Assembly (NCBI GenBank): GCA_023374025.1
Contig: SIJG01000109.1
Coordinates: 65,577-129,576, forward strand
DNA: 64,000 bases
Source of the DNA: Heterodera schachtii
Taxonomy: Eukaryota > Nematoda > Chromadorea > Rhabditida > Heteroderidae
Direction: 5' to 3'
The translations under genes and the position numbers were made by a program. Within the stretch, counting starts at the first letter, position 1, and every line of letters starts with the position of its first letter. Positions 52,511 through 64,000 of this stretch are shown one piece after another. The notes under the pieces are model-generated. The model was not told the DNA's origin. It worked only from the letters and a program-made list of their open reading frames with translations, and searched no databases.

Positions 52511-55500
52511 AGTATTTGATTTCATTGTTGAATATTTCTAAAAATATTAAAATTTTTCAGTTCTCTCCTTGTTTACCAAAAATTTTTATAGGAAAGTTCA
52601 AATCAATTTTCATCATTTATGATTAGAACATAAATTGTTGATCATGATCAAAATTTATCCAACACATTAATCCGCTAAAATTCATATTAAATAGTCGCTT
52701 CATTTAAATGTTATATTACAACTTTTAATCCTAATTGCCATAAGTTAATCATGCATACATGCTTATTTGTTTTTTTGATAAATTGTTAGTTTTGTTTGTG
52801 ATAATTTTTTCCTAATTAATTTTATTTTTATTATTATTATACTTTTCTTATTTAAAGTTTTTATTATTTTTGCAAAATAAACTTTAACTACATTTTTAAA
52901 GAAATATTTTTAATATAAAGAAAGCACTTTAATTCAAAATACCAATATAAGAAGTTGTGTTCTGTGATATTATAGCTTTAAATTCTCCAACTAGTCTCTA
53001 AAATAATTTTAAGCTTTATTCTTTAAGGTTTTAAAATGTAATAAATTCACATTTTTCAACACATTTTATATATATTCTATGTTGGTAAAATTATCAATTT
53101 TAATAATTGCTATTTTGTTATTCATAAAAATACATATAAATTTTTTATTTATTTAGAGCAAAAATTTTGGGTAATTAATTTTTTGAAAGATATATAATAA
53201 AAATAGTTGTTTCAATGTATTTTATTTTATTTTTCAATTTATTTGTTTATTCGATGCAGAACTCTTACACATGTTCACTCAATGAACTGAGGTAGAAAAG
53301 TCTCTCATGTGTTCCGATAGAAAAAGTAACACTCTTTGCTTTATTTTTACATTAATAAAATTTATTTAAATGAATACTTTCCAATTTTTGAAAATTTCAA
53401 TTTATTATTGAAATATTTTTTTGAGAAAACCAGAGAATTTATTATTAAGCATTGCCATTTTTATTCAAGCTTTTTAAAAATTTGAAGAAAGATTTTCCAT
53501 CACTTCGTAAAAATTAATTTTTGCTTTTTACTCTTTCTGTGTTCCGAAATAATTATGTATTTATTATTGGGTATTCTTTTTATTTTTATAAAGAATATTT
53601 TTTTAACCTATATTTCTTCAAAAAAAAATTATAAAATTAATAAAATATTATGTAATCATTGTAGAGTGTTGCTAATAGTATCTTTTTGAATAGGACGAAT
53701 AATTTTTAATTTAAAATTAACAAAATAAATTTTATTTAAAAATTATTTTGGTCAGTTTGAGTGCTTAATACGAGATTTTCTAATTTTTATTACCTTTTTT
53801 TGCTACCTTATCTTAATTATGTAAATATAAGTTATTAGCATATGTTATTTTGCATACATTCGTATTTGTTTTCTTTTTAAATTTTATTTTTAATACATTT
53901 ATTTGATAAACATAAACATTTTATATAAAAGATACATTCATTTTTTGAGTTTAATTAAAAAATAATAATTTTTATAAGTACTATTAAATAAAAAACACTG
54001 GTGCTTTAAATGGCATGCATGATTGAAGAAAGCCTTATACTCAAATATTATTTATATATTAATTTTGATAGAGCATTTTAGGCGGATCGCACAAATAAGA
54101 AATTTAAAAATTTCTAATTTTTTAATCTATTAAATATTAATAAATAAATAATAAATAATTGTTTTTTATTTTGCATCCGTGGAAATGCTTCTTGTTTTGT
54201 TTTTTTTTTAAATAATTAATCTGTCACATTGCAGAGTTTTAAAAACTCTTAAATATAAATCAGTCAAGATTAATTTATAATTAGACAGATTATTTTTTAA
54301 TTATTTGCATTGAATTAATTTACAAAAATCGAATCAAAGAAAAGAATTTTTTTTTCAATTAATGAATTATATAATAATTTTTTTTGAATGTCTAATAATT
54401 TTTAGACACACAAATAAAGGTTTTTTCAACTTATAATTAATTTATTTACATGTTTATTTTTTAGTCGCGTCCAGTATCGCGGATATGTATTTTAGCAAAC
54501 TGGAGCATTTTAATATTTTATTTAATGAATATAAGTAGGATAGGATATATTTTTAATCAAAATTTAATTTCAAAAAATATTTCTTCTTAGCAAAGTTAAT
54601 TTTTCTGTTATTTAATTAATAATTTTTAATAATTAATTCAAAAATAACCGAATTTGCCTCCTTCTTTCCGTAAATTTTTGTTACCGACATAGAAATTTAA
54701 TTATATTATTTTTCGCTAATTATTTTTATCAAGCAATCGTTTAATTGTTTTGTTAAATGTTTGTTTGTAAAGATATTTCTATTCTATTAAATCATCAATA
54801 ATTTTTTTGCTATTTATTTTTTATAGTTATAAACAAGATTTTCCTTATTTTTTTTTATCTTTTATAAATCTTCTTATTATCATTTACATTTTTTGGATTG
54901 TTTCTTTATTATTATTTTTTTATTAAATAGTAAGCAGAAAGATCAAAAATTTTTAAATAAATATTAGGTTTCTTAATTTTAATTTATCATTGGAGAGAAT
55001 TCAGTTGTTTTGAAGTTGGGCGAACAATTGCAATTTTGAATAATAAATAAAACAATACAAATATTAAATTTACCAGTTAAATTAATTTTTATATAGTTAA
55101 TTATTGAGATTTAAAACTCCATTTCAATATAAAGGGCGCTTTTTAAAAAATATATTTCTCATTCTTTTTTATTTTTGCTCTGTTTTTTTTTTGATTGTCA
55201 AAAATAAAAATTAACCACGATAGTGAAAATCACAATATAACAAATTATCTAAAAGAATTTTTAATTTTAGTTATTACTGACTAATTGCTTAGAATAGACA
55301 GATTATCCAATCTGGTTTCTCTATAAAGTTAGAACACATTAGCTTATTTAAATTTTGATGTTTTATTTGAATTATAGCTATTTTCTCTATATTAAATTCA
55401 GGGGTTAAAAATAAAAATAAAATAAGTATTTAGTTACACATTTAATTTTTAATTCATTATTTTGTGTGTATAAAATTATAAGTTTTATGATTTTCGGCTG

Positions 55501-56893
55501 TTTTAAAAGAAAGAAAATTTATTTAAATTCTAATAATAGATTTGTGAAGATGTGAGGGATTAAAACTAAGCAAAAACTGTAAAATCATATGCTTTACAAT
55601 TAAAAAGTAGACTATATACATATTTTATGTTTATCAAATTTTATTCTTGGATAAAGATTTAAAATTAATAAATTGTAAAAGTTTATATTTAACTTATTAT
55701 CATCAATAATTCAGTGCTGTATGCTTTGCGAATTAATTGTCTCTTCTCATTTACACTATTCTATTTGGAAACCCGTCAAACTCATAAATTTAGTTAAAAA
55801 TTCTTATCATACAACTCATCCATTTTTTTTTTAATTAGGTGACAAGATTTAATCCCTTTTTTTCATTTTTATTCATTTATCAGATAATTATGCACAGTCC
55901 AACATGACAACATAATTAAAATTAATTATTTTATCGCTTTCTTTATAATATTAATCTTTAAGGTTTTAAAAAAAATTTCGCTAATTTTTTATGAAATTAG
56001 CAATTTTGTTGAGAAGCTGTTGACAAATTAAAAAGGTCGTCGTTTAATTGAAAATATGAATATATTTTTGTTTATAAATAATTATAAAGTTAATCTCTTT
56101 AGTTTGTCTTAATTTTACTTAAGTTAATTAATTTTTTTAAAATCAAATCAAAGAAAATTATTTTTTTAATACTAACACTTGCTGGTTTTCAGTTTTTTTC
56201 TGAATGTTCAACGATACCGAATTTCTTTTTTTTAAATCTCCGCAATTACAATTTTAATTTTTTATTCTTTTTAATTTCATTTCAAATATTTCAAGTTAAT
56301 ATCAGCAAATAAAATATTTCTAATCTTTAAATTACTTTTTTTATCGTGCAAGATGATTGTATTTATTTTCGTGGTTAATTAATTATTTGTGGACAATTAA
56401 TTAAAAAAAACTTCTATTTATGAAAATTTTTTATTAATGTTCATTATTACCTTGTTTAAATTTGATTATTTTTAAATTACTTATTTTAAGAATGTCATCT
56501 TTCTTCAGCTTTTTCATAACCTAGGTCAAACCCTGTCTATTTTTCAAATACTAAAACCTCTTAGAATTATCTATTTTTCTTTTATTTTTTTTAATTTATA
56601 ATTCTTTACCAATATATTGCATATATTTGATAAATGATATAATTTATTTTTTTATATATCATGCCACATTTATAATATTAAAATCATAAAATTTTATTAT
56701 TATTGTTTTGTTTATAATTCATTCTAAAGATTGAATACAATAATTAGAATATTTATAGGTTTTTTTATTTTTGTTAATTCGCGGTTTGTTTTGCTTTTTT
56801 GAATTGTATTTTGTACGTTCTATTCATCCATTATTTGTAAACATTTATTTATGCATTAGCTCAAATTTCAGTTCTCTTGAATAGGATGCGTTA
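52511..56893. other. AT-rich desert
   Basis: No gene. AATATCAGCAAATAAAATATT-type blocks near 56295 recur at 46960, 47210, 48115 and 52085. GACAAATTAAAAAGGTCGTC occurs at 47044 and 56020. These point to old, diverged repeat copies. Confidence 0.5.
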
Positions 56894-57280
56894 TCCTATA
56901 TAATAAAGATGATTGAGGTTATCTGCCATGGTTTGAATTGGCGTGGCGTTTTGTAATTGTTTTGCGTTAAAAATGTATTTGAAAAAAAGAAATGTTTGGT
57001 TTTTGCGTTAAAAAATGATTTGAAAAATGAAATGTTTGTTTTGCCTTTTTTCATTTGATTTTGTTTATGCTTTTGTAAAAAGAACTGAAAAAGGTTATTT
57101 AGGTATTTGCTTTTCAAAAACACGGCACTTTCTGTCGGTCGGCTATTCAGCGTTTTTTTTAAGCTTTTCTGCAACTAAATCTACCAGTCGGTCAACTGTC
57201 GTCCATTCAATTTGCTGTGACTTAGATTGTGTTATGTAAGCTTGCCTGAATTAGTTTGTATTGTCAAAACGAATTTTTTA

Positions 57281-57994
57281 TTATTGTATTGTTTTGAGAT
57301 GACACTGTTGTGCCTCTCTCATCCATGAGACACAGAAGTGAAATTTGTCAAAGTTTTTAAAATGTATTGTTTTGAGATGACACTGTTATGCCTCTCTCAT
57401 CCATGAGACACAGAAGTGAAATTTGTCAGTTTTTTAAAATGTATTGTTTTGAGATGACACTGTTATGCCTCTCTCATCCATGAGACACAGAAGTGAAATT
57501 TGTCAGTTTTTTAAAATGTATTGTTTTGAGATGACACTGTTGTGCCTCTCTCATCCATGAGACACAGAAGTGAAATTTGTCAAAGTTTTTAAAATGTATT
57601 GTTTTGAGATGACACTGTTATGCCTCTCTCATCCATGAGACACAGAAGTGAAATTTGTCAAAGTTTTTAAAATGTATTGTTTTGAGATGACACTGTTGTG
57701 CCTCTCTCATCCATGAGACACAGAAGTGAAATTTGTCAAAGTTTTTAAAATGTATTGTTTTGAGATGACACTGTTATGCCTCTCTCATCCATGAGACACA
57801 GAAGTGAAATTTGTCAGTTTTTTAAAATGTATTATTTTGAGATGACACTGTTATGCCTCTCTCATCCATGAGACACAGAAGTGAAATTTGTCAAAGTTTT
57901 TAAAATGTATTGTTTTGAGATGACACTATTGTGCCTCTCATTCATGAGACACAGAAGTGAAATTTGTCAAATTTTTTTAAATGTATTGTTTTCT
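57281..57994. repeat. 77-78-bp tandem repeat, about 9 copies
   Basis: The phrase GTTTTGAGATGACACTGTT recurs at 57291, 57369, 57446, 57523, 57601, 57679, 57757, 57834 (one base changed) and 57912. Units differ mainly by GTTGTGCC/GTTATGCC and AAAG/G before the T run. Each has a CTCATCCATGAG hairpin flanked by TGTG/CACA. Confidence 0.97.
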
Positions 57995-59850
57995 TGAGGG
58001 CGGCTGAAGGCCCCCGTACGAGGCCGCGAAGCGGCCGAGTGAGTAACTTAGGCGCAAAAATTGTTGAGGAGCCAAAGGTCCCAGTACGAGGCCGCGAAGC
58101 GGCCGAGTGCGTACCTTGGGCGCAGAAAAGAGGCAGAAGGACCCCCGTACGAGGCCGCGAAGCGGCCGAGTGAGTACCTTAGGCGCAGAAAATTGTTGAG
58201 GAGCCGAAGGTCCCAGTACGAGGCCGCGAAGCGGCCGAGTGAGTACCTTTGAGATTGAGTCCCTGTGATTGGAGCCGAGGGTTGAGTCTAGGTGATAGAA
58301 AAGCAGTCCAAGTGAAATGCAGGGGTTGAGTCGAGGTGATAGAAATGCAGAAGAATTGGTGAGTTAAGTCCAAGTGATTGGAATGCCGAAGGATTGCTGA
58401 GTTTGAATCCAAGTAATTGGAATTGTCCGTAAGAAATTGAAAGAAACAAGGAAGATGAGGAAAATGCTAACAAATTTATGCCATAAGAAATGCGAAGGAA
58501 TGCCAAAAGAAAAGTGCGAGGCCGCGAGGCTGTCGAGCCGCAGTCGGAAATTGGTGAGGGGGGCCGAAGGCCCCCGTACGAGGCCGCGAAGCGGCCGAGT
58601 GAGTACCTTTGGCGCAGAAAATTGGTGAGGGGGGCCGAAGGCCCCCGAACGAGGCCGCGAAGCGGCCGAGTGAGTACCTTTGGCGCAGAAAATTGGTGAG
58701 GGGGGCCGAAGGCCCCCGAACGAGGCCGCGAAGCGGCCGAGTGAGTACCTTTGGCGCAGAAAATTGTTGAGGGGGCCGAAGGCCCCCTTACGAGGCCGCG
58801 AAGCGGCCGAGCCCTCCCCAACGGTTCAACATCCCAAGGTACACAAAAAGAAAAAGGCTGAAGAAATTCGCTGAGGTTGAATCCCAGTGATTGGAATGCC
58901 TGAGGATTGAGTCCAGGTGATAGAAATGCCGTAGAATTGTTGAGGTTAAGTCCAAGTGATTGGAATGCCGAAGGATTGCTGAGTTTGAATCCAAGTAATT
59001 GGAATTGTCCGTAAGAAATTGAAAGAAACAAGGAAGATGAGGAAAATGCTAACAAATTTATGCCATAAGAAATGCGAAGGAATGCCAAAAGAAAAGTGCG
59101 AGGCCGCGAGGCTGTCGAGCCGCAGTCGGAAATTGGTGAGGGGGGCCGAAGGCCCCCGTACGAGGCCGCGAAGCGGCCGAGTGAGTACCTTTGGCGCAGA
59201 AAATTGGTGAGGGGGGCCGAAGGCCCCCGAACGAGGCCGCGAAGCGGCCGAGTGAGTACCTTTGGCGCAGAAAATTGTTGAGGGGGCCGAAGGCCCCCTT
59301 ACGAGGCCGCGAAGCGGCCGAGCCCTCCCCAACGGTTCAACATCCCAAGGTACACAAAAAGAAAAAGGCTGAAGAAATTCGCTGAGGTTGAATCCCAGTG
59401 ATTGGAATGCCTGAGGATTGAGTCCAGGTGATAGAAATGCCGTAGAATTGTTGAGGTTAAGTCCAAGTGATTGGAATGCCGAAGGATTGCTGAGTTTGCG
59501 TCCAAGTAATTGGAATGCCGGAGAATTGAGTTCCGGCGATTGGAATGCCAGAGAATTGAGTCCCGGCGATTGGGATGCAGAAGTGTGAGATAGAATTCCA
59601 ATGATTGTATGCCTGAGAATTGGGTCCAGTGATTGTAATGCTAATGAATGAAGTGTTCCAATGATTGCGAGCCGGGGGTTGAGTCCATGTGATAAATTGC
59701 AGAATTGGTAAGATAAGTCCCAGTGATTGGAATGCCGAGGGTGTATAAGAAATGACAAGAAACAAAAAGACAGTAGAATGTTAAAAATGTTGTGCAATAA
59801 GAAATTGCCAAGAGACGTGTGCGAGGCCGCGAAGCGGCCGAGCCATTTTC
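57995..59850. repeat. array of GC-rich GAA-loop hairpins
   Basis: The 19-20-base hairpin GAGGCCGCGAAGCGGCCGAG occurs about 12 times unchanged (for example near 58021, 58088, 58151, 58219, 58581, 58651, 58722, 58793, 59162, 59232, 59303, 59821). It often alternates with GGGGGCC-GAA-GGCCCCC hairpins about 20 bases upstream. Two decayed copies lie near 58517 and 59099. Between them are loose ATTGGAATGCC..GAGTCCAAGTG repeats. Long open frames on both strands here are repeat artefacts. Confidence 0.95.
58360..59525 (+). repeat. 582-bp tandem duplication inside the hairpin array
   Basis: AAGAAATTGAAAGAAACAAG and the following sequence at about 58431 reappear at about 59013, an offset of 582 bases. 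The second unit has one hairpin pair fewer than the first, so the array is changing by unit gain and loss. Confidence 0.9.
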
Positions 59851-59929
59851 GGTGTTATGATTCATAATTTTACAACACAACCGTACTTCCTAGCGGTTGC
59901 GATGCGCCGAAGGCGCATTCAACCGCTAG

Positions 59930-61647
59930 TTGATGTTATATGGATGCGAATATAAAAAATATTCGATTTTTTTTCAATTATTAAAAAAATTGCTTCAAAG
60001 GACTTTGAGAAATTGAGTAATTTCATATAATCAAATATAAATTTGTTTAGTTTTTTTGAGAGATTATTTAAAATACAGACATTTAAAATAGGCATTCGGA
60101 ATTTTCTTAAAAACTTATTTTGTCTAACTTGATATTTTGCTAATAACATTCTTAAATTCTTCGATTCCAATTCGACGCAAAAATGCTGATATAATATGGC
60201 CTTTTACTTTAAATTGAATCTGCATTTAATATGATTTTTAAACAAATATTTTTATTCAAACTTAATTTTATTTCAAAATGCATAAATATTTTTTTATCAA
60301 ATTCTTTTTCCTTTCTTTTTTGCTCTATTTTTAGGCAAAAGACGGATGTAACTGTTGGAGCAGATAGCTCTGCTCGAACATATCGTACAGACTTTCTGAT
60401 TTGCTGTAATATAATTTATAAACTTTTAAATAAATTACCAGCTCTCTGACGAGGTTTTCTGTTTTATATTTTTAAATGAATTTTAGGTATTTCCATTTGG
60501 TTTTGTTTATATTGAGGACATTTTCTTCTTATTTGATTAATGTCTATTTTAAACTAAATTTTATGTTTTTTCTTTATTTCGTATTTTGTTAATTAATTAT
60601 AGATGTGTGTTGGATTTTTTGAAATTACATATTTAAAAATATATATTTTTATTGATTTATGTAAAAATACTGAAAAAATTATTAAATTTTTAACAAAATC
60701 ATTAATATTTATAAAAAATGATATTTATATTTTTTAAATTTATTTAGAATTAGATTAAGTTTTTTATTCTCAAATTGCGCTATTCCGCTTAATCATTCAA
60801 AAACGCTTAAATAATATATTCCTAATTTATACGGAGCTTTTAATTTATTCACAAATTTTTTTTAACCAAAACATGATTTTCCTCATACTAATTCAAGCCT
60901 GGAGAAATCCAGTAACAATTTAAAAAAATTAGGCCTGTGAAAAAAAAGATATATTTTTTACTTTAAAATGATTTGATGAGAAAATAATTTATATTTTATA
61001 GCTTATATTTTACAGCTTCGTTAAGTGATTTTGATTATGATCTTATTAGATTTAAACTTCTTATTTAGGTATAAACAATTAAATAAAATGATTATTCAAA
61101 TTAGAATCACAATATATATATATATAAATTTTCATTTTAATAGTTTGTCAAAGAAAATTATTTTACCTCTTCTAACATGCATTTTTTTTGACTTTTTGGG
61201 ATTTTTGGCGATTTTTCATTACTTTTTAAATAAATTAATTAATTTTGGAAAGAAAACATTAATATATAGAAAATTCTATTATAAATAAGCAGATTGTTGA
61301 TTCGTTCGCACATTCAAATTAATTTTCAAATTCATTTGTTTAAACCTTGTCAAACATATTGTTTTAATTTTTTAATAATTAAAATTAATTTTTTTGCAAT
61401 TAATAAAGATAAAGTACAGCTTTTTTATTTTATTTTTTATTTATTCAATAATATTTGCCGTCTTAATTTCCTTCTCATTCAGGCAAAGGTAGGCGAAAAT
61501 ATTTCTAATCTTTTCAGCCTGCGGAGAAATAACACATAGGCAAATTATTTTAATTGCATCGTACATTTAAATTGCCCTGTTTCTTATACATTACGAGTTT
61601 TATAAATATTTTTTAAGATGAAATTTTAAATTTGCTTTAAATTATAT
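59930..61647. other. AT-rich desert
   Basis: No gene supported. Frames such as 60231-60449 and 61025-61288 are AT-driven. TTCTTCGATTCCAATTCGACGCAAAA occurs near 60153 and near 47000, another dispersed repeat. Confidence 0.5.
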
Positions 61648-62166
61648 CAGGGAAAGAATTTATATGTGCTAAAAAACGCCAAATATGTACATATATATGT
61701 GCCAAAAAACCCCCAAAAAAATGCCAAAATATGTGCCAAAAATTGAAAAAAAACTGCTCAAAAATAAGTGAATTTCTCAAAAATTCTCATTTTTTTATCA
61801 ATTGCGCTAGCACAATGCTAATCAAAAGCATTATAATGCCTTTTGGCGTAGATTTTTTCTCGTTCTCAAAGATTTACCTCATTTTTCGGATTTTCTTCGC
61901 TAAAAATAAATTTTCCGTAAAAGTGAAAAAAGTCATGAAAAGCGCCAAAAAATGCAAAAAATTGAAAAAATTGAACATTTTTAGTGACATTTTGCCAATA
62001 ATTTGGTTGCCAAAAAAGGAACTTTTGTCAAAAATTCAAAATTTCTCAAAAAATTGCCAAAATATGCGCCAAAAATTACTGAAACCCCAAAATATGTTTG
62101 TATTCGCCAAAAGCATAGATAGCATATGCGCAAAAAAATATGGAAAAACATATAAATCCGTCCCTG
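61648..62166. mobile_element. hAT-like MITE, about 519 bp
   Basis: CAGGGAAAGAATTTATATG at the left and, inverted, CAGGGACGGATTTATATG at the right. The interior is rich in GCCAAAA motifs, which create a 172-codon frame (61731-62249). No clear 8-base duplication. Confidence 0.65.
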
Positions 62167-62335
62167 TTTATAATAATATTTATTATTATCACGATTTTAA
62201 ATATTTCTATTGCCGTATGGGTGTAGGCGCACGATTTCATGCTTTGTAAATTTATCGCCTTTGTATAGTTTTTAGTTTGCCATTTTTGAAATTTTATGTT
62301 TTTAACTAAATCAGTGATTTATTTTCAATTTAAAG

Positions 62336-62894
62336 CAGGGCTTCGATTTTTCTTATTTCTAAGAAATGTTCTGATTTTGGGGTAATGATAAAATTTTTGC
62401 TCTGATTTGTTAGAATCATTCATAAATTTGGAAATTTTATGGTGAAATGTTAATACTATGTCTATTTTTTAATTGACAAAAAATTTAATATTTTTTAACA
62501 AAAAATTGTTAAAAATTTAACCAAAATTTCAAAAATTTTGACCGGCAGCGCCTACGGCACCGCCGGACTTTAAAAATTCTTAAAAATTTATCTTAGAACC
62601 GAAAATCAAGATAATTTCTGTACAAAATCTATAAACAAATTGCATTCATTCAAAATTTTCCACGGCGTCGCTTATCGGCACCGCCGTTCCCCTATTCCCC
62701 AAAAATTTTTAGAAAAATGCGCCGCAAAAAAAAAGTGCTTTAAAAAGAAAAAAGCACACCTTTGATCCCCACGCTTGATTAATTTATTACAGAAGCGATT
62801 TAAAGCAATTTTGCAAAATATTCTTATTTTTGACTCTAAAATTTTTTTCTTCGCCTTGGTGTCCTATTTTGAAAAATTTTCGATCGAAGCCCTG
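62336..62894. mobile_element. hAT-type MITE, 559 bp
   Basis: CAGGGCTTCGAT and inverse ends. Flanks ATTTAAAG and ATTAAAAG match at seven of eight bases. The interior carries GGCAGCGCCTACGGCACCGC and GGCGTCGCTTATCGGCACCG, the motif also seen in the elements at 23515 and 41019. Confidence 0.85.
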
Positions 62895-64000
62895 ATTAAA
62901 AGTGAATGTGTTCTAAATTGAACTCGATTCTATTAAATTTATAATAATTTTTCTCAAAAATCGATACTATTGTTTTTTTGTTTTAATTTAATTATTGCGC
63001 TTCACTGGTTAAATGTTAGCTTTTAGTTGAGTTTTTTTAATTTTTGTTTCTATTCAAGCTCATATATTCGTTATTTATAGGTAAAAAGTCTCATTTGTTT
63101 TAATTTAATTGGATTTAAGAAATAAGAAATACACTTTTTTAGATTAGAGATTTTATTCATAATCTTTTTTGCTATTCTTATTTTTTAAATTGTATTATTT
63201 AATCTTAAAGAGTGAAATTCGGAAACTTTTTGCTATATTTTTCTATCTATTTCATGGATAAATTTCGTTTCAATTTTTTATATTTTTACGTCATCAGCAT
63301 TTTTTTTATTAATATATGTCGTGATGATTGCTTCGATCCTTCGGTCATTAAGAAATTTTGGTGATTGTATTCATAAAATTTTAATATTCTGAAATTTAAA
63401 CAAAGAAATCAGTATTCTGATATGCTTTTATAACTATTATAACATATTTTCAATTAACTAATTAATTAATTATCTGAAATAAAATATTATTAGTTCAAAT
63501 TTTAAAGAATAGTTTTTGTTTTTTTCATTGCGAATTTTTGTTTTCAATTTAAAGGCTTTTTGGCTATTATTTCTTTTTTTACAGAATTTACAGATAATTA
63601 TAATAAATGAATTTTAGTTTTTTTTTATTCACGTTCAATTCTTCTTTTGTGAAATTTTATTTTTTAATTTTTAAAAAACTTATATTTAATTAGGAATTCT
63701 TTAGCGGTATTTTTCTACCTTTATTATTGCAAAAGTTTTACATTTCAGCTTTTTGGCGTCGGAAAAATGCGTTTCTATAAGTCAGCCAAAATAATTTATG
63801 ATTAGATAGATACTTTATCTACAAAAAATTTTTTTGCTATGTTACCATTTCATTCAATGGTTTTCATTTATAAGTTTTTATTTATCTTGCCAGGTTTCCA
63901 GAAATGGTTTTCAATTGAATGGCAAGAATATTAATATTGAATAATTAAGATTTAGCTTTATTTTATTTTATTTTTTTGGCATTAGATTCATTATTAACAT
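62895..64000. other. AT-rich right edge
   Basis: No gene or structured element seen. T-rich plus strand continues to the end of the window. Confidence 0.5.

Larger units (their letters stand above)
56894..59929 (+). mobile_element. putative non-autonomous Helitron, 3.0 kb
   Basis: The 5' end TCCTATATAATAAAGATG starts directly after A (56893). The 3' end is CTAG (59926-59929) directly before T (59930). Immediately before it lies a hairpin in which CTAGCGGTTG (59890-59899) and CAACCGCTAG enclose ATGCGCC-GAA-GGCGCAT. A TC start, hairpin, CTAG end and A/T insertion fit Helitrons, rolling-circle DNA transposons. The interior has no RepHel protein; it holds tandem repeats and hairpin arrays. Confidence 0.7.

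Noticed and set aside
58288..59797. Two minus-strand frames of 266 and 283 codons
   Set aside because: They follow the hairpin and ATTGGAATGCC repeats, share text because of the 582-bp duplication, and change composition with repeat phase. No domain and no start context.
57995..59890. CRISPR-like array
   Set aside because: The repeated hairpins are spaced by other repeats, not unique spacers, and the setting is eukaryotic with a Helitron end.
61731..62249. 172-codon plus-strand frame
   Set aside because: Lys/Phe/Ser-rich composition comes from repeated GCCAAAA motifs inside a MITE with matched ends; no domain seen.

Overview
The window looks like nuclear DNA of a plant-parasitic nematode, most likely a cyst nematode (Heteroderinae). 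The reasons are an expanded lineage-specific family of F-box-like genes (three copies or remnants here), a UDP-glycosyltransferase with many small introns, a mucin-like ShK-domain gene, and low GC with dense non-autonomous DNA transposons. The organism call is an inference from family recall. No database was searched.

Layout. (1) 0-30.9 kb is a moderately AT-rich, gene-bearing arm. It holds a UGT pseudogene fragment (0.9-1.6 kb), F-box-like gene A (3.2-5.2 kb, plus), a decayed Merlin/ISXO2-type transposon (6.7-8.3 kb) with a GC-rich hairpin insert, a 103-bp tandem repeat (8.8-9.3 kb) and a nearly complete UGT gene (9.8-13.4 kb, plus). A third F-box-like copy (C) follows, its last exon split by a full-length Ty3/Gypsy LTR retrotransposon (15.6-22.8 kb) with a 4-bp target duplication. 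Next comes a second copy of the 3' part of gene A (23.3-26.0 kb), itself invaded by a hAT-type and a MULE-type element. The complete minus-strand F-box-like gene B (26.3-27.7 kb) ends the arm, sharing a short divergent intergenic region with a degenerate relative (28.0-28.6 kb).

(2) 30.9-56.9 kb is a very AT-rich, almost gene-free desert. Its only convincing gene is a Thr/Ser-rich protein with two ShK domains (42.6-43.4 kb). The plus strand is A-rich to about 43.5 kb and T-rich after about 44.3 kb, and at least one diverged repeat is present in inverted orientation on the two sides. Several MITEs and a 4.65-kb pair of hAT-type ends lie here.

(3) 56.9-59.9 kb is a putative non-autonomous Helitron. 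It has a TCCTATATAATAAA-type 5' end after A and a hairpin plus CTAG before T, and it carries a 77-78-bp tandem repeat and an array of GC-rich hairpins sharing a GAA triloop. A related 3' end lies at 30.6-30.9 kb. (4) 59.9-64 kb returns to AT-rich DNA with two further MITEs.

How the parts relate: the F-box-like and UGT genes sit in a duplicating, transposon-rich block. The duplication 4.5-6.5 kb / 23.3-26.0 kb supplies natural empty sites that define two of the transposons exactly. The Gypsy element has cut one F-box-like gene and supplies a poly(A) signal inside it. All exon structures are hand-built from splice signals, reading phase and family similarity. The intact genes have consistent phases, and I mark where they do not.
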